A DNA stretch of 53,758 nucleotides from an uncultured Lachnospiraceae bacterium (lineage in GTDB: Bacteria; Bacillota; Clostridia; Lachnospirales; Lachnospiraceae): assembly GCA_910586355.1 (NCBI GenBank), contig CAJUHJ010000018.1:1-53758 (forward strand), given 5' to 3'. How positions within the stretch are numbered: the stretch's first letter is position 1; each line of letters opens with the position of its first letter. The notes under the pieces were generated by a model. It saw only the letters and a program-made list of their open reading frames with translations. It made no database searches and was not told the DNA's origin. This document shows positions 44,207-53,744 of this stretch, piece after piece. The translations under genes were made by a program, and so were the position numbers.

Positions 44207-46099
44207 ATGAAAAAACAAGTTACAGCATTTTTATTGTCATTTATTATGGCAGTCGGTATTTTGACAGAAGGGATTTTAGCTGCTCCGGCAGTAATTGAAG
44301 AGACAGAGACGGCCGGTTTTGCTGTCACAGAAGAATTGGAGGTTAAAACGGGCTATCAGCCTGTGCGTTTTATAGACGTTCCGTTAGAGGAACTGCCGGA
44401 AGTATATGAAACGCAAGAGCAGGATGCAGTATCCAAAGGTTCCGCTGTATACCGTACGAAATGGGATTCGTACTCTACAAATTATTATTATAATCTATTG
44501 GAAGATAACGAGCGGGAGTTTTGGGATAGCCTGGATCAAATGTGTTATGAATATCTGACCGGAACAGAGACATTTACAAATCCAAAACACTTTTCTGATG
44601 CAAAATCCGGATTGGATTTTAATTATTATGCTACAAAAGCAGTTGTATTTAAAAATATGTCCTCACAGAGGGCAAGGAATATTATATATATGTTTATTAC
44701 GTCAAATCCGCAGTATTATTTCTTGCAGACGATATTGTCAGGGGTAGCGGGCGCGTCAAACGGCGGATACGCGTATTTGACAATTAATGAAACATTTGCG
44801 AACGGAGCCAAAAGAAAAGCAGAAACGCAGAAAATACAATCTGTCATTGATTCATGGCTGGCGCAGGTAGCGGCAGAACCGACAGTTCTCTTAAAAGAGA
44901 AAAAAATCCATGACCTGATTTGCGAAAAAGTAACTTATGACCCTTATTATAATACAATAAAGCAGAATAAATACCATCAGACAATGTACAGCGTTTTTTG
45001 TACGGATACGACAGTCTGCGCGGGATATTCACAGGCGATGCAGCTTATGTGCAACGCGGTTGGAATTGACTGCGTATCTGTCACCAGTTTTGACCATCAA
45101 TGGAATATTGTTCGATTGAATGACAACTGGTATTACGTAGATATTACATGGAATGATAATATTGCGGATTCTAAGGGCTTAAAAAGCGCATATCAGTACT
45201 TTAACAGAAGCCGTCAGGTGTTTATGAGCGATAAGCCGGATTTGGTAGCTTCCCATACGCCCGAATCCTATTGGACAGAATATCTTCCAGATTTGCCGTA
45301 TGACTCCAAGGCGTCTGAGTCGGAAATTGGTACGGTTTACACGCCGCAGGTAACATTGGGAACGCCGCAGATTACAGCTGATGAAGATAAAGTTCAGATT
45401 GTTTCACCGAGCGGAGGAACGGTTTATTATACGATAAATGGAACCAATCCTTCAGCTGCATTTACAAAGGCAAAGAAATATACTGGGCCGATTACGTTAA
45501 AAACACAAGCTACGATAAAGGCAGTCGCAGTAAAAAGCGGATATTTTGACAGTGGGATTGCACAGCAGACAGTGATTCCTCAATACCGGATTACATTTGA
45601 AGCAAACGGGGGATATATAGGGAATAAAAGTGTGAAAACGGCAACGCGGCTTTTGAAGCCTTCGGAAAAAATAGGGAAGGCTCAAAATGCAAAACGGAAA
45701 AATTATGTTTTTCTTGGATGGTTTACAAAAAAATCCGGCGGACAAGAATTGAATGAATCTGCAATTGTAAGCGGCAGCCAGACGTATTATGCGCACTGGG
45801 CAAAAGTCAAACCGGTAAAGGTAAAAATTTCTTCGCTGAAAAACACAGCTGCAACAAAATTAAAAATAAAGATTAAGAAAAACAAAACGGCAAGCGGTTA
45901 TCAAATCCGTTATTCTACGAAACAAAACATGTCCTCTGCAAGAACAGTTATGACGGAGAAAACGCAATATGTTTTGAAAAAATTAAAACGAGCTGGCACG
46001 TATTATGTACAGGTACGCATGTATCAGAAAGAATCGGTAACAGGAAAGAAGAAGTATGGCGCATGGAGCAAACCAAAATCAATAAAATTGAAAAAATAA
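44207..46099 (+). CDS. Secreted transglutaminase-like protein with surface repeats
   Basis: A 630-residue exoprotein with a signal peptide (to about residue 26). The transglutaminase-like core (about 220-330) has the Cys in TVCAGYSQAMQ, His in FDHQWNIV and Asp in YVDITWND, the usual C-H-D triad. A chitobiase/FN3-like domain follows (about 385-460: GGTVYYTINGTNPSAAFTKA region). After it come one InlB-type B-repeat (about 463-528, ending TYYAHWAKV) and a Lys-rich C-terminal Ig-like domain. Bacterial proteins of this kind act as cysteine peptidases or crosslinkers of the envelope. AAAGGAG precedes the ATG. Its last 37 bases overlap the LtaS-like gene. Confidence 0.85.
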   Translation: MKKQVTAFLLSFIMAVGILTEGILAAPAVIEETETAGFAVTEELEVKTGYQPVRFIDVPLEELPEVYETQEQDAVSKGSAVYRTKWDSYSTNYYYNLLEDNEREFWDSLDQMCYEYLTGTETFTNPKHFSDAKSGLDFNYYATKAVVFKNMSSQRARNIIYMFITSNPQYYFLQTILSGVAGASNGGYAYLTINETFANGAKRKAETQKIQSVIDSWLAQVAAEPTVLLKEKKIHDLICEKVTYDPYYNTIKQNKYHQTMYSVFCTDTTVCAGYSQAMQLMCNAVGIDCVSVTSFDHQWNIVRLNDNWYYVDITWNDNIADSKGLKSAYQYFNRSRQVFMSDKPDLVASHTPESYWTEYLPDLPYDSKASESEIGTVYTPQVTLGTPQITADEDKVQIVSPSGGTVYYTINGTNPSAAFTKAKKYTGPITLKTQATIKAVAVKSGYFDSGIAQQTVIPQYRITFEANGGYIGNKSVKTATRLLKPSEKIGKAQNAKRKNYVFLGWFTKKSGGQELNESAIVSGSQTYYAHWAKVKPVKVKISSLKNTAATKLKIKIKKNKTASGYQIRYSTKQNMSSARTVMTEKTQYVLKKLKRAGTYYVQVRMYQKESVTGKKKYGAWSKPKSIKLKK

Positions 46100-47826
46100 G
46101 AAAATATATTTCATTATTCGGATTGTTTCTTTTTCCAATCATTCATTTTTATTTGTTGGAAGCATATACGCATAATGGATTCATAGAGATTCGAAAATGG
46201 TCGCAGATATTTAATATCCTCTTATTTGAGTTTACAGCCGTAATCTTGTTTTTTCTATTCCGGAGTGTAAGGCTGGCGCTGATGACGCAGGGGATATTGG
46301 CAATGGTGGTCGGGCTTGTCAATTATTATGTCTACACGTTCCGTTCGCTGCCGTTGGTGCCATGGGATATTCTATCTATCAAAACGGCTGCAAGCGTTGC
46401 CGGTGAATATGATTTTACACCGACCGTCCGTATCGTCTGTATACTGGCGGGATTTGGGGCGGCTCTTGTTTTGGAAGGATTTTTATCATTTTCTATTAAG
46501 AAATTAAAATGGTATCAGAGCGTGATTTTTGCAGCCGCTTTTTGTATTGGCCTTGGAGCGTTTGCAAAAGTGCTGCAAAGAACAGATTTTCAAAACAGGC
46601 ATCAGATGTACAATATACTGTTTACCCCGGTATATATGTGGCAGGTGAATGGATTTGCTTTGACGATGGTTATGGAACTGCCGTATCTTGCAGTCGAGAA
46701 ACCAGAAGGTTATAAAAAGGATGCGGCGAAAGAGCAGTTAGAAGCATATGAGACTCCCGAAAACGACGCTTTGGTTCAGAAACCGAATATCATTGTGGTG
46801 ATGAACGAAGCATTTTCAGACCTTTCTGTTTTTGGAGAATTTACGCCGAGCGAAGATTATATGCCGTATTTTCACAGTATGTTTTATGGCGCAAAGAATA
46901 CGATGACCGGATATTTGAATGTTTCTGTCTGCGGAGGGAATACGGCAAATACAGAATTTGAATTTTTGACAGGAAATACAATGGCGTTTCTGCCGCAGGG
47001 GTCGATTCCCTATCAGCAGTATATCAATGCAAAAATTCCGGCGATTCCGGCCTATCTGCGGGATTTGGGATATGAGACATATGCTATGCATCCCTATTTG
47101 GCAAGCGGATGGGAGAGAGAGAGCGTTTATCCGCTGCTTGGTTTTTCACATGTAGAATTTTTGGACTCGTATACGAATAGGAAATATATAAGAAATTTTG
47201 TCAGCGATATGTCCTGTATGGATAAGATTATACAGACATATGAGCAAAAAGATGCGGATAAACCGATGTTTCTTTTTAATGTAACAATGCAAAATCATGG
47301 CTCTTACAGTGATACATATGAGAATTTTACGCCGCATATCAGCGTAGAGGGAACGTCTTCCTATTCTTTGAATACATATTTATCACTGATACAAAAATCA
47401 GACGAGGCCTTGGAATATTTGATTTCTTATTTTTCCGAAGAAGAAGAACCTGTGATGGTTGTATTTTTTGGCGACCATCAGCCGAATGATGTAGTAGCGG
47501 AACCAATTTGGAAATTAAATGGAAAAAGTTACCGTTCATTGTCGAAAGAGGATACGCTGCGCAGGTATCAGGTGCCTTATTTGATTTGGACAAATTATGA
47601 GATGGAGACAAAAAACAATGCAGATATGAGCGTGAATTATTTAGGGGGAAACATGTTAGAAGCTGCGGGGCTGCAAGCTCCGGCATATCAAAATTATCTG
47701 AAAAAATTAGAAGAAAGTTATCCGGTTATATCGGCAGTCTCAGTACCGGAGTCAAAGGAAGCTGCCGCAGATTTGGAGGAATATAAAAAACTGCAGTATT
47801 ATCAGCTTTTTGATTTACAGGATTAA
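46063..47826 (+). CDS. LtaS-type (sulfatase fold) phosphoglycerol transferase
   Basis: A 587-residue protein: five N-terminal helices (to about residue 215) then an extracytoplasmic alkaline-phosphatase/sulfatase domain. The catalytic set looks intact: PNIIVVMNEAFSD with the metal-binding Glu, the nucleophilic Thr of GGNTANTEFEFLTG, TMQNHGSY, and the metal site FFGDHQPN. Such enzymes build or modify lipoteichoic acid or related glycerophosphate polymers. The start overlaps the transglutaminase gene by 37 bases, and only a weak AGGAA-type site is seen. The YfhO-like gene follows by 10 bases, hinting at joint work on one polymer. Confidence 0.87.
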   Translation: MEQTKINKIEKIRKYISLFGLFLFPIIHFYLLEAYTHNGFIEIRKWSQIFNILLFEFTAVILFFLFRSVRLALMTQGILAMVVGLVNYYVYTFRSLPLVPWDILSIKTAASVAGEYDFTPTVRIVCILAGFGAALVLEGFLSFSIKKLKWYQSVIFAAAFCIGLGAFAKVLQRTDFQNRHQMYNILFTPVYMWQVNGFALTMVMELPYLAVEKPEGYKKDAAKEQLEAYETPENDALVQKPNIIVVMNEAFSDLSVFGEFTPSEDYMPYFHSMFYGAKNTMTGYLNVSVCGGNTANTEFEFLTGNTMAFLPQGSIPYQQYINAKIPAIPAYLRDLGYETYAMHPYLASGWERESVYPLLGFSHVEFLDSYTNRKYIRNFVSDMSCMDKIIQTYEQKDADKPMFLFNVTMQNHGSYSDTYENFTPHISVEGTSSYSLNTYLSLIQKSDEALEYLISYFSEEEEPVMVVFFGDHQPNDVVAEPIWKLNGKSYRSLSKEDTLRRYQVPYLIWTNYEMETKNNADMSVNYLGGNMLEAAGLQAPAYQNYLKKLEESYPVISAVSVPESKEAAADLEEYKKLQYYQLFDLQD

Positions 47827-47836
47827 AGGAGATGTC

Positions 47837-50311
47837 ATGTATAAGCGTAAACAATCCCGAATAATGTATTTGTGTGCATTTGGGCTTCCGGTTTTAATTT
47901 CAATCTTGATTTGTATTTGCAGAGGGGTCTATCCTTTTGGGAGAAATTGTATTCTTCATATTGATATGTATCATCAGTATGAGCCGTTTTTTACGGAATT
48001 TTTGGATAAACTGAGGAATGGAAGCAGCTTGATGTATTCGTATCGTCTTGGGCTTGGTTCAGATTTTATTTCTTTATTTGCGTATTATCTGGCAAGCCCT
48101 TTAAACTGGCTGGTGGTGTTGTGTCCATCCTCTTTTGTCATTGAATTTATGACAGTTCTTATTATACTAAAAATCGGGCTGTGCGGGCTTACTTTTGCAG
48201 TTTATGTCTTTTGGCATTTTAAAAAGACGGATGTCTCTGTAGTTGTGTTTGCTGCATTTTACGCGTTGTCCGGTTATATGGCGGCATATAGCTGGAATAT
48301 TATGTGGCTGGATAATCTGGCGCTTGCGCCGCTTGCAGTGCTTGGGCTTGAGCGTTTGGTAAAAGAGAAAAAATGCGGATTGTATTGTGTCAGCCTGGCA
48401 GCGGCGATTCTTTCCAATTTCTATATGGCGATTATGCTCTGTATCTTTCTGGCGATATGGTTTTTTGTGGTATCTCTGGAAGAAATAAAAGGGGTAAGAG
48501 CTTTTGTTTCTGCTTTTGGCAGATTTCTATTGTATTCCCTGCTTGCCGGAGGAATGGGAAGCATAGTGATTTTTCCGGCGGCTGTGATATTGGGGTATAG
48601 CGGTTCGTCAGGGATTTCTTTTACCAAAACGGTGGAATGGTATTTTGATTTGATTTCCATGCTTGCAAGACATTGTATCCATGTCAAAGAGTATACTGGC
48701 CGCGACCATTGGCCGAATCTGTACTGCGGCGCAGCAGTCGTTTTGTTTTTCACGTTATATTTATGCAACAAAAATATTTCCAGAAAAAAGAAAATGACGC
48801 GTGTTGTTTTTATCTTATTTTTCTGGGCTGGTTTTGCAAATAATTATTTAGATTTTATTTGGCATGGTCTGCATTTTCCAGACAGCCTTCCAGGGCGGCA
48901 GGCTTTTTTATATGTGTTTCTCCTGCTTTCTATGGCGTATGAGGCCTATCAAAATAGGGATGGAAACACAGTGGTCCATATTGGTCTTGGAGTACTTGCA
49001 ACGGCAGTTTTTTTGGGAACGGCAGTTAAGGTTGTTTCTGTTGGACTGGTAACAGGGAGTGCAATGGCGCTTACGTTTTTATTTACCTGTGGGTATGGGA
49101 TATTTTTGATTTTGCAAAAACTGGGGACGGCAAGAATAAAAGTTTTAGCCGGCGATATGCTGGCAGTTCTTGCAATATTTGAAGTTCTCTGGAATTTTAG
49201 CGCGATGGGATTTACAACCTTAAGCCGGGATAACTATACGAAAAACTGGGAATCTGTCCAAAATCTTTTAGAGCAGGTTGCAGCAGAAGAAGATGAAAAA
49301 TTTTACCGTACGGAGGAAATGGAGCGTTTAACCAAAAATGACGCGGCTATTTATGGTTACAACTCGTCTACTATTTTTTCTTCTTTGATGAATATAGGCG
49401 TCAGCAGATTTTACCGAAAAGTCGGCATGGAGGGCGGCAAAAATTTTTACAGTTACAGCGGCGCGACGCCTTTAACGAGCGCCATGCTGTCTGTGAAATA
49501 TTTAATTTCACAAAATCCATATGAAGAAGGGCCTTTGCGGAGACTTGTGGCAGAAGACGGACAGAATTATATTTATCAAAATTTGTATACGCTGCCGATT
49601 GGATTTATGACGGATGTTTCATTAGAAGCTGACTGGGATGCTAAAAAGGGCGTTCCGGTTGCCAATTTAAACCGCTTGGCAAATGTATTGGGCGCAGAAA
49701 AAAATATGCTTACGCCGTTTTCTGGGACCGTTGAGGCAGGTGACGAAAAAACAAGTATTTCTGTGAAAGAGGATGGGTATTTGTATGGGACTTATACAGA
49801 TACGTCGGTGACAAATCTGACTGTGACAAACGGGCAGAGGGTGCGTAAGTTTACAAAATGTAATCATGGTTATATTTTGGATTTCGGCTGGTGCAAAGCA
49901 AAAGATGTGGTGGAAATCACGAATAATTCCGGCGTTTCGAATTTTAAAGTCCAGGTATACCGTCTGGATATGGAAGCGTTTTTGTCTGCTTTTGAGAAAT
50001 TAAATGCTCAGACAATGGAGCTGGATGTTTTTGAGGATACGCGTATCGAAGGGCATATTGATGTAAAAAAGGCAGGTAATCTATTGTTGTCGATTCCAAA
50101 AGAAGATGGTTTTTCTGTATATGTAGATGGAAAAAAAGTAGAATGTAAATCGTTTATGGAGAGCTTAATGATGATTCCCCTAACGGAGGGCAAACATAAG
50201 ATTGAACTTTGCTATATGACGCCGGGGTTAAAAGCAGGCGCGGCTGTAAGCGTCTTTTGTCTGGCAGTATTTGTGGGAATCTGTTTTTTTAAACGGAAAA
50301 AGAATCTCTAA
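47837..50311 (+). CDS. YfhO-family membrane glycosyltransferase-like protein
   Basis: An 824-residue protein. The ATG at 47837 is preferred over an ATG at 47810 because AAAGGAG lies 6 bases before it. About 12 N-terminal helices are followed by an extracytoplasmic C-terminal half (about 440-800) and a final helix. Family signs are HIDMYHQYEPFFTEFLD, SYRLGLGSDFISLF, SGYMAAYSWNIMWLDN and AAILSNFYMAIMLC, a GT-C-like fold. YfhO in Bacillus and Listeria adds sugars to lipoteichoic acid from a lipid carrier. Next to an LtaS-type enzyme, glycosylation of that polymer is the simplest guess. Confidence 0.85.
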   Translation: MYKRKQSRIMYLCAFGLPVLISILICICRGVYPFGRNCILHIDMYHQYEPFFTEFLDKLRNGSSLMYSYRLGLGSDFISLFAYYLASPLNWLVVLCPSSFVIEFMTVLIILKIGLCGLTFAVYVFWHFKKTDVSVVVFAAFYALSGYMAAYSWNIMWLDNLALAPLAVLGLERLVKEKKCGLYCVSLAAAILSNFYMAIMLCIFLAIWFFVVSLEEIKGVRAFVSAFGRFLLYSLLAGGMGSIVIFPAAVILGYSGSSGISFTKTVEWYFDLISMLARHCIHVKEYTGRDHWPNLYCGAAVVLFFTLYLCNKNISRKKKMTRVVFILFFWAGFANNYLDFIWHGLHFPDSLPGRQAFLYVFLLLSMAYEAYQNRDGNTVVHIGLGVLATAVFLGTAVKVVSVGLVTGSAMALTFLFTCGYGIFLILQKLGTARIKVLAGDMLAVLAIFEVLWNFSAMGFTTLSRDNYTKNWESVQNLLEQVAAEEDEKFYRTEEMERLTKNDAAIYGYNSSTIFSSLMNIGVSRFYRKVGMEGGKNFYSYSGATPLTSAMLSVKYLISQNPYEEGPLRRLVAEDGQNYIYQNLYTLPIGFMTDVSLEADWDAKKGVPVANLNRLANVLGAEKNMLTPFSGTVEAGDEKTSISVKEDGYLYGTYTDTSVTNLTVTNGQRVRKFTKCNHGYILDFGWCKAKDVVEITNNSGVSNFKVQVYRLDMEAFLSAFEKLNAQTMELDVFEDTRIEGHIDVKKAGNLLLSIPKEDGFSVYVDGKKVECKSFMESLMMIPLTEGKHKIELCYMTPGLKAGAAVSVFCLAVFVGICFFKRKKNL

Positions 50312-50342
50312 TTAGGAACTTTTTACTGAAAGGAAACCAGGT

Positions 50343-50855
50343 ATGTATCAACAAATCTATACATGGATGAATAGCCATTTTCTCATTTTAAGCGTTGTCG
50401 TTTTGGTATTGCTGTTTGTTTTGGCGGCGTTGTCAGAGAGGTTTCGGGAAAACTGTGGTATAAAATTTATCTATCATATGAGTGCGGCGGTTTATATTTT
50501 GGCGCTTCTTTTTTTGACACTGGGTTCAAGAAGCAGGTATGACAAACCAATTTTAGATTTAAAGCTGCACCTTCTGCAGCTGGAAAAATTTTGGGAAAAA
50601 GATGTATGGATATTACAGGGAGATGTTGGGAATGTGATTCTATTTCTGCCGTTTGGAATGATTGTTCAAAAATTACTGGGACAGCGAATTCACTGGTATG
50701 GCTGCGCGATAATAGGAGGCGGGCTTAGTATCTGTATCGAAATACTGCAATATATTTTCCGGTGTGGTTATTGTGATATTAATGATTTTTTGTATAATGT
50801 GATTGGAGTATTATTGGGATATTTTTTTGGTCTGAAAATTCAAAATCACTTTTAA
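50343..50855 (+). CDS. VanZ-like membrane protein
   Basis: A 170-residue protein with about five helices. VanZ-family hallmarks are GNVILFLPFGMIVQ, SICIEILQYIFRCGYCDIND and FLYNVIGVLLGYFFG. VanZ lowers sensitivity to teicoplanin, but most family members have unknown roles at the membrane. It lies 31 bases after the YfhO-like gene and is the probable last gene of this operon. A GAAAGGAAA site precedes the ATG. Confidence 0.9.
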   Translation: MYQQIYTWMNSHFLILSVVVLVLLFVLAALSERFRENCGIKFIYHMSAAVYILALLFLTLGSRSRYDKPILDLKLHLLQLEKFWEKDVWILQGDVGNVILFLPFGMIVQKLLGQRIHWYGCAIIGGGLSICIEILQYIFRCGYCDINDFLYNVIGVLLGYFFGLKIQNHF

Positions 50856-50869
50856 AGAAAAAATATAAC

Positions 50870-50898
50870 TTGTTATTTTACATCAGCTTTTTTATAAT
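50870..50898 (+). promoter_or_regulatory. Promoter of guaA
   Basis: TTGTTA (50870-50875), 17 bases, TATAAT (50893-50898). The leader is short (about 35 bases), so there is no room for a guanine riboswitch. Confidence 0.65.
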
Positions 50899-50937
50899 GG
50901 AAAGCAGAGATGAAATTATGTGGGAGGAAGTGGAAAA

Positions 50938-52482
50938 ATGAATCAGGAAAAGGTGATTGTCTTAGATTTTGGAGGACAGTACAATCAGCTTGTCGCAAGG
51001 CGTGTGCGGGAGTGCAGTGTTTATTGTGAGATTTATTCTTATCGAATAGATATAGAACAGATAAAAGCAATGAATCCGAAAGGGATAATTTTGACCGGAG
51101 GACCAAACAGCTGTTATCAGGAGGATTCACCAACGTATGGGAAAGAGCTGTTTGAACTGGGAATTCCTGTTTTAGGGCTCTGTTATGGGGCGCAGCTTAT
51201 GATGCATATTTTGGGCGGAAACGTGAAATGCGCTCCGGTGAGGGAGTATGGAAAAACAGAGGTGTTTGTAAACCCAAAAACGCAGCTGTTTGAAGATATA
51301 ACCCCGAAAACGGTTTGCTGGATGAGCCACAATGATTATATAGAAAGCGTTGCGCCGGGATTTGAAATCACTGCTCATACAGCAGATTGTCCAGTGGCTG
51401 CCGCAGAAAATGAAAAGAATAAATTATATGCCATTCAATTTCATCCTGAGGTTTTACATACGGAAGAAGGGACGAAAATGATTTTTAATTTTGTCCGAAA
51501 AATCTGTGGATGTTCGGGAAGCTGGAGAATGGATTCTTTTGTTGAGGATTCGATTCGTTCTATACGTGATAAAGTTGGTGATGGAAAAGTGCTTTGCGCG
51601 CTTTCGGGCGGTGTGGATTCTTCAGTTGCAGCTGTATTATTGTCAAAAGCAGTTGGAAACCAGCTTACATGTGTGTTTGTGGATCATGGCCTTTTGCGCA
51701 AAAATGAAGGCGATGAAGTGGAAGCGGTGTTTGGGGTGAATGGGGCGTATGAATTGAACTTTATCCGTGTCAATGCGCAGGAGAGGTTTTACCAAAAACT
51801 GAAAGGTATCACGGAGCCTGAGGAGAAACGGAAGATGATTGGAGAAGAGTTTATCCGTGTGTTTGAAGAAGAGGCGAAAAAAATTGGAGCTGTGGATTTT
51901 CTCGTGCAGGGAACCATTTATCCTGATGTGGTGGAAAGCGGCCTTGGCGGAGAATCTGCGGTGATTAAATCACATCATAATGTGGGAGGTTTGCCGGATT
52001 GCGTTGATTTTAAGGAGATTGTGGAGCCGCTTCGGAATTTGTTTAAAGATGAGGTAAGGAAGGCGGGACTTGAGCTTGGGATACCGGAACATCTCGTGTT
52101 CCGCCAGCCGTTCCCAGGACCGGGACTTGGGATTCGTATTATTGGGGAAGTGACCGCAGAGAAGGTTCGGATTGTGCAGGACGCAGATGCAATTTACCGG
52201 GAAGAGATTGTGAACGTAGGCTTGGATAAAAGTATCGGGCAGTATTTTGCGGCTCTTACAAATATGCGGTCGGTCGGCGTAATGGGAGATGAGAGGACGT
52301 ATGACTATGCGGTTGCGCTTCGGGCGGTCAATACGGTTGATTTTATGACAGCGGAGGCGGCAGAGGTTCCGTTTGCAGTTTTGCAGAAGGTAATGGGAAG
52401 GATTATTAATGAGGTGAATGGGGTGAACCGGGTGGTATATGATTTGACGAGTAAGCCGCCGGGGACGATTGAGTTCGAATAA
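50938..52482 (+). CDS. guaA: GMP synthase (glutamine-hydrolysing)
   Basis: A 514-residue bifunctional enzyme converting XMP to GMP. The ATG at 50938 fits GGGAGG about 10 bases upstream and the conserved start KVIVLDFGGQYNQLVARRVR. The glutamine amidotransferase part has nucleophile Cys82 in GLCYGAQ and FHPEVLHT. The ATP-pyrophosphatase part has SGGVDSSVAAVLL. The C-terminal dimerisation domain ends with the invariant YDLTSKPPGTIEFE. The ending is complete and not altered by the adjacent element. Confidence 0.97.
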   Translation: MNQEKVIVLDFGGQYNQLVARRVRECSVYCEIYSYRIDIEQIKAMNPKGIILTGGPNSCYQEDSPTYGKELFELGIPVLGLCYGAQLMMHILGGNVKCAPVREYGKTEVFVNPKTQLFEDITPKTVCWMSHNDYIESVAPGFEITAHTADCPVAAAENEKNKLYAIQFHPEVLHTEEGTKMIFNFVRKICGCSGSWRMDSFVEDSIRSIRDKVGDGKVLCALSGGVDSSVAAVLLSKAVGNQLTCVFVDHGLLRKNEGDEVEAVFGVNGAYELNFIRVNAQERFYQKLKGITEPEEKRKMIGEEFIRVFEEEAKKIGAVDFLVQGTIYPDVVESGLGGESAVIKSHHNVGGLPDCVDFKEIVEPLRNLFKDEVRKAGLELGIPEHLVFRQPFPGPGLGIRIIGEVTAEKVRIVQDADAIYREEIVNVGLDKSIGQYFAALTNMRSVGVMGDERTYDYAVALRAVNTVDFMTAEAAEVPFAVLQKVMGRIINEVNGVNRVVYDLTSKPPGTIEFE

Positions 52483-52540
52483 ACAAAAATGCTTAGTGAA
52501 TCCAGTGTTTATGCGGGTTTGCGGACTTTTGAAAGGTCTT

Positions 52541-52560
52541 TTGATAACAAATTGATAACA
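52541..52560. repeat. TTGATAACA direct repeat
   Basis: TTGATAACA occurs at 52541-52549 and 52552-52560, phased by 11 bases, about 60 bases after guaA. Such paired repeats near an element end can be integrase arm sites or a regulator box; which one cannot be told here. Confidence 0.35.
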
Positions 52561-52654
52561 GTTGTTTGAGTGCGATTATTCTTACTGTCAAGTGGTTTGT
52601 TGGTGGGGGAATGATTTGCAAGAGGTTTGGACGGCTGAAATAAATCCATATTAG

Positions 52655-52701
52655 AAACGCCCTTAGCTGTGGGTAGGAACTCATGGCTAAGGGCGTTTTT
52701 T
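52655..52701. terminator. Strong intrinsic terminator before the leftward GNAT gene
   Basis: AAACGCCCTTAGC (52655-52667) pairs perfectly with GCTAAGGGCGTTT (52686-52698), a 13-bp stem, followed on the plus strand by a run of T. It faces guaA transcription but its A-rich left arm could also serve the leftward genes. Confidence 0.75.
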
Positions 52702-52735
52702 GTCGTGTTTTTTAATTGATGAATGGGGGTGATGA

Positions 52736-53188
52736 TTAAAGTGTTTTTTCCATAATGTAATTCGTCAAGGGGATATTTGACCTGATTACCTGTTGTTCCT
52801 TAATTGTGTTATATCCCCTGTGAAGAAAGAACGGCTTTGCAGTGATGGAAGCATGGGTGGTTATTTTGCTTATCCCAAAAGCGTGTTCCAGTTTATCGCA
52901 GATAGCGGTGGCAATCCCTTGGCTTTGATAGTCCTTGTGGACATACAGCCTGTCAAGGTAGCCTGTCCTGTCAATATCGCCAAACCCTGCTATAATGCCG
53001 CCTTTTATGGCGACAAGCGTAAAATGCTCGGATAATGATTGATTCCATTCATTTATGTTTACATTGCCAGTTGCCCAGACGTTTAACTGTTCGTCTGTAT
53101 AGTCTTTGGCATTTATGGAATGGACAGTCTGATAAAACAGCTCCGCTAAATATTTACAGTCCGAGGGGCGGTATTCTCTGATAATCAC
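52736..53188 (-). CDS. GNAT-family N-acetyltransferase
   Basis: A 150-residue acetyltransferase. The GTG at 53188 is chosen because AAGGTG lies 8 bases before it and GNAT proteins begin near IIREYRPSD; a TTG 18 bases upstream is possible. The acetyl-CoA loop is LYVHKDYQSQGIATAICDKL, and the C-terminal part has a PFFLHRGY segment. It follows the XRE gene closely on the same strand. Its substrate is unknown. Such small GNAT genes are common cargo of clostridial conjugative elements. Confidence 0.88.
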   Translation of the reverse strand: MIIREYRPSDCKYLAELFYQTVHSINAKDYTDEQLNVWATGNVNINEWNQSLSEHFTLVAIKGGIIAGFGDIDRTGYLDRLYVHKDYQSQGIATAICDKLEHAFGISKITTHASITAKPFFLHRGYNTIKEQQVIRSNIPLTNYIMEKTL

Positions 53189-53216
53189 GTTATTTACACC
53201 TTCCAATCTGGCTTGG

Positions 53217-53744
53217 CTAGTCTGGCAGCTTGTCTTTGAACGCTTCGGCTAAGGCATCGCCCAATTCTTTAGAGGGGGCTTTCGCCCAATGCTGCGTGGT
53301 GTCAAACTTCGGGTAATTGTACCGCCACTGGTCGTAATCTTCCCTGCTGATTTCCTCTGCGGAGAGCTTTGCAGCCTGTTCCTGCCAAGCGCAGAGCATT
53401 TTCAGCAGTTCGGTGGCAGCTTTGCTTTTACCTTTGTTGACCTTTAAGCAGACTTCACCGTCTGTTTCGCTAATAGTAAGACCGTAAATGTCCTCAAGGG
53501 CAAATAAGGTGTGCATAAGCCCGATGTAGCTGTCAATGTCGGGTATGTCCAGTGCTTGCGGCGCAACGTCAAGAGCCTGTGCCAGTGCAGCCGTCAAGTC
53601 TGCCTTTGGCTTGCGTGAGCCAGTTTCATATTGTGCCAGCCGCACGTCTGCGCTCCGTTCAGGAAACCCGACAAGCATACCAAGGTATTTCTGTGTCATG
53701 CCTCGCATGATGCGGAAAAAATGTATTCTTTCGCCAATCGCCAT
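53217..53744 (-). CDS. XRE-family helix-turn-helix regulator
   Basis: A 175-residue protein, complete just inside the window. The N-terminal Cro/CI-type HTH (about 5-65) reads GERIHFFRIMRGMTQKYLGM, then RLAQYETGSRKPKADLTAAL. The C-terminal 110 residues have no recognised domain. AGGAGTG precedes the ATG by 8 bases. Base composition is clearly higher in GC than the resident genes. Regulators of this size with the GERIHFFRxxRGMTQ start are frequent on Tn1549-like integrative elements, which supports an acquired origin. Confidence 0.85.
   Translation of the reverse strand: MAIGERIHFFRIMRGMTQKYLGMLVGFPERSADVRLAQYETGSRKPKADLTAALAQALDVAPQALDIPDIDSYIGLMHTLFALEDIYGLTISETDGEVCLKVNKGKSKAATELLKMLCAWQEQAAKLSAEEISREDYDQWRYNYPKFDTTQHWAKAPSKELGDALAEAFKDKLPD

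Larger units (their letters stand above)
52483..52735. other. Gene-free junction after guaA, probable element boundary
   Basis: These 253 bases hold no convincing gene. They contain the TTGATAACA direct repeat and a strong terminator. Beyond them the genes run leftward towards guaA and are richer in G and C. The last codons of guaA are a known target of guaA-specific tyrosine integrases, so the attachment core may lie around the stop codon at 52480-52482. No integrase is seen within the window, so this remains inference. Confidence 0.4.

Noticed and set aside
50856..50937. Guanine riboswitch before guaA
   Set aside because: The leader is too short and no purine-riboswitch core was seen.
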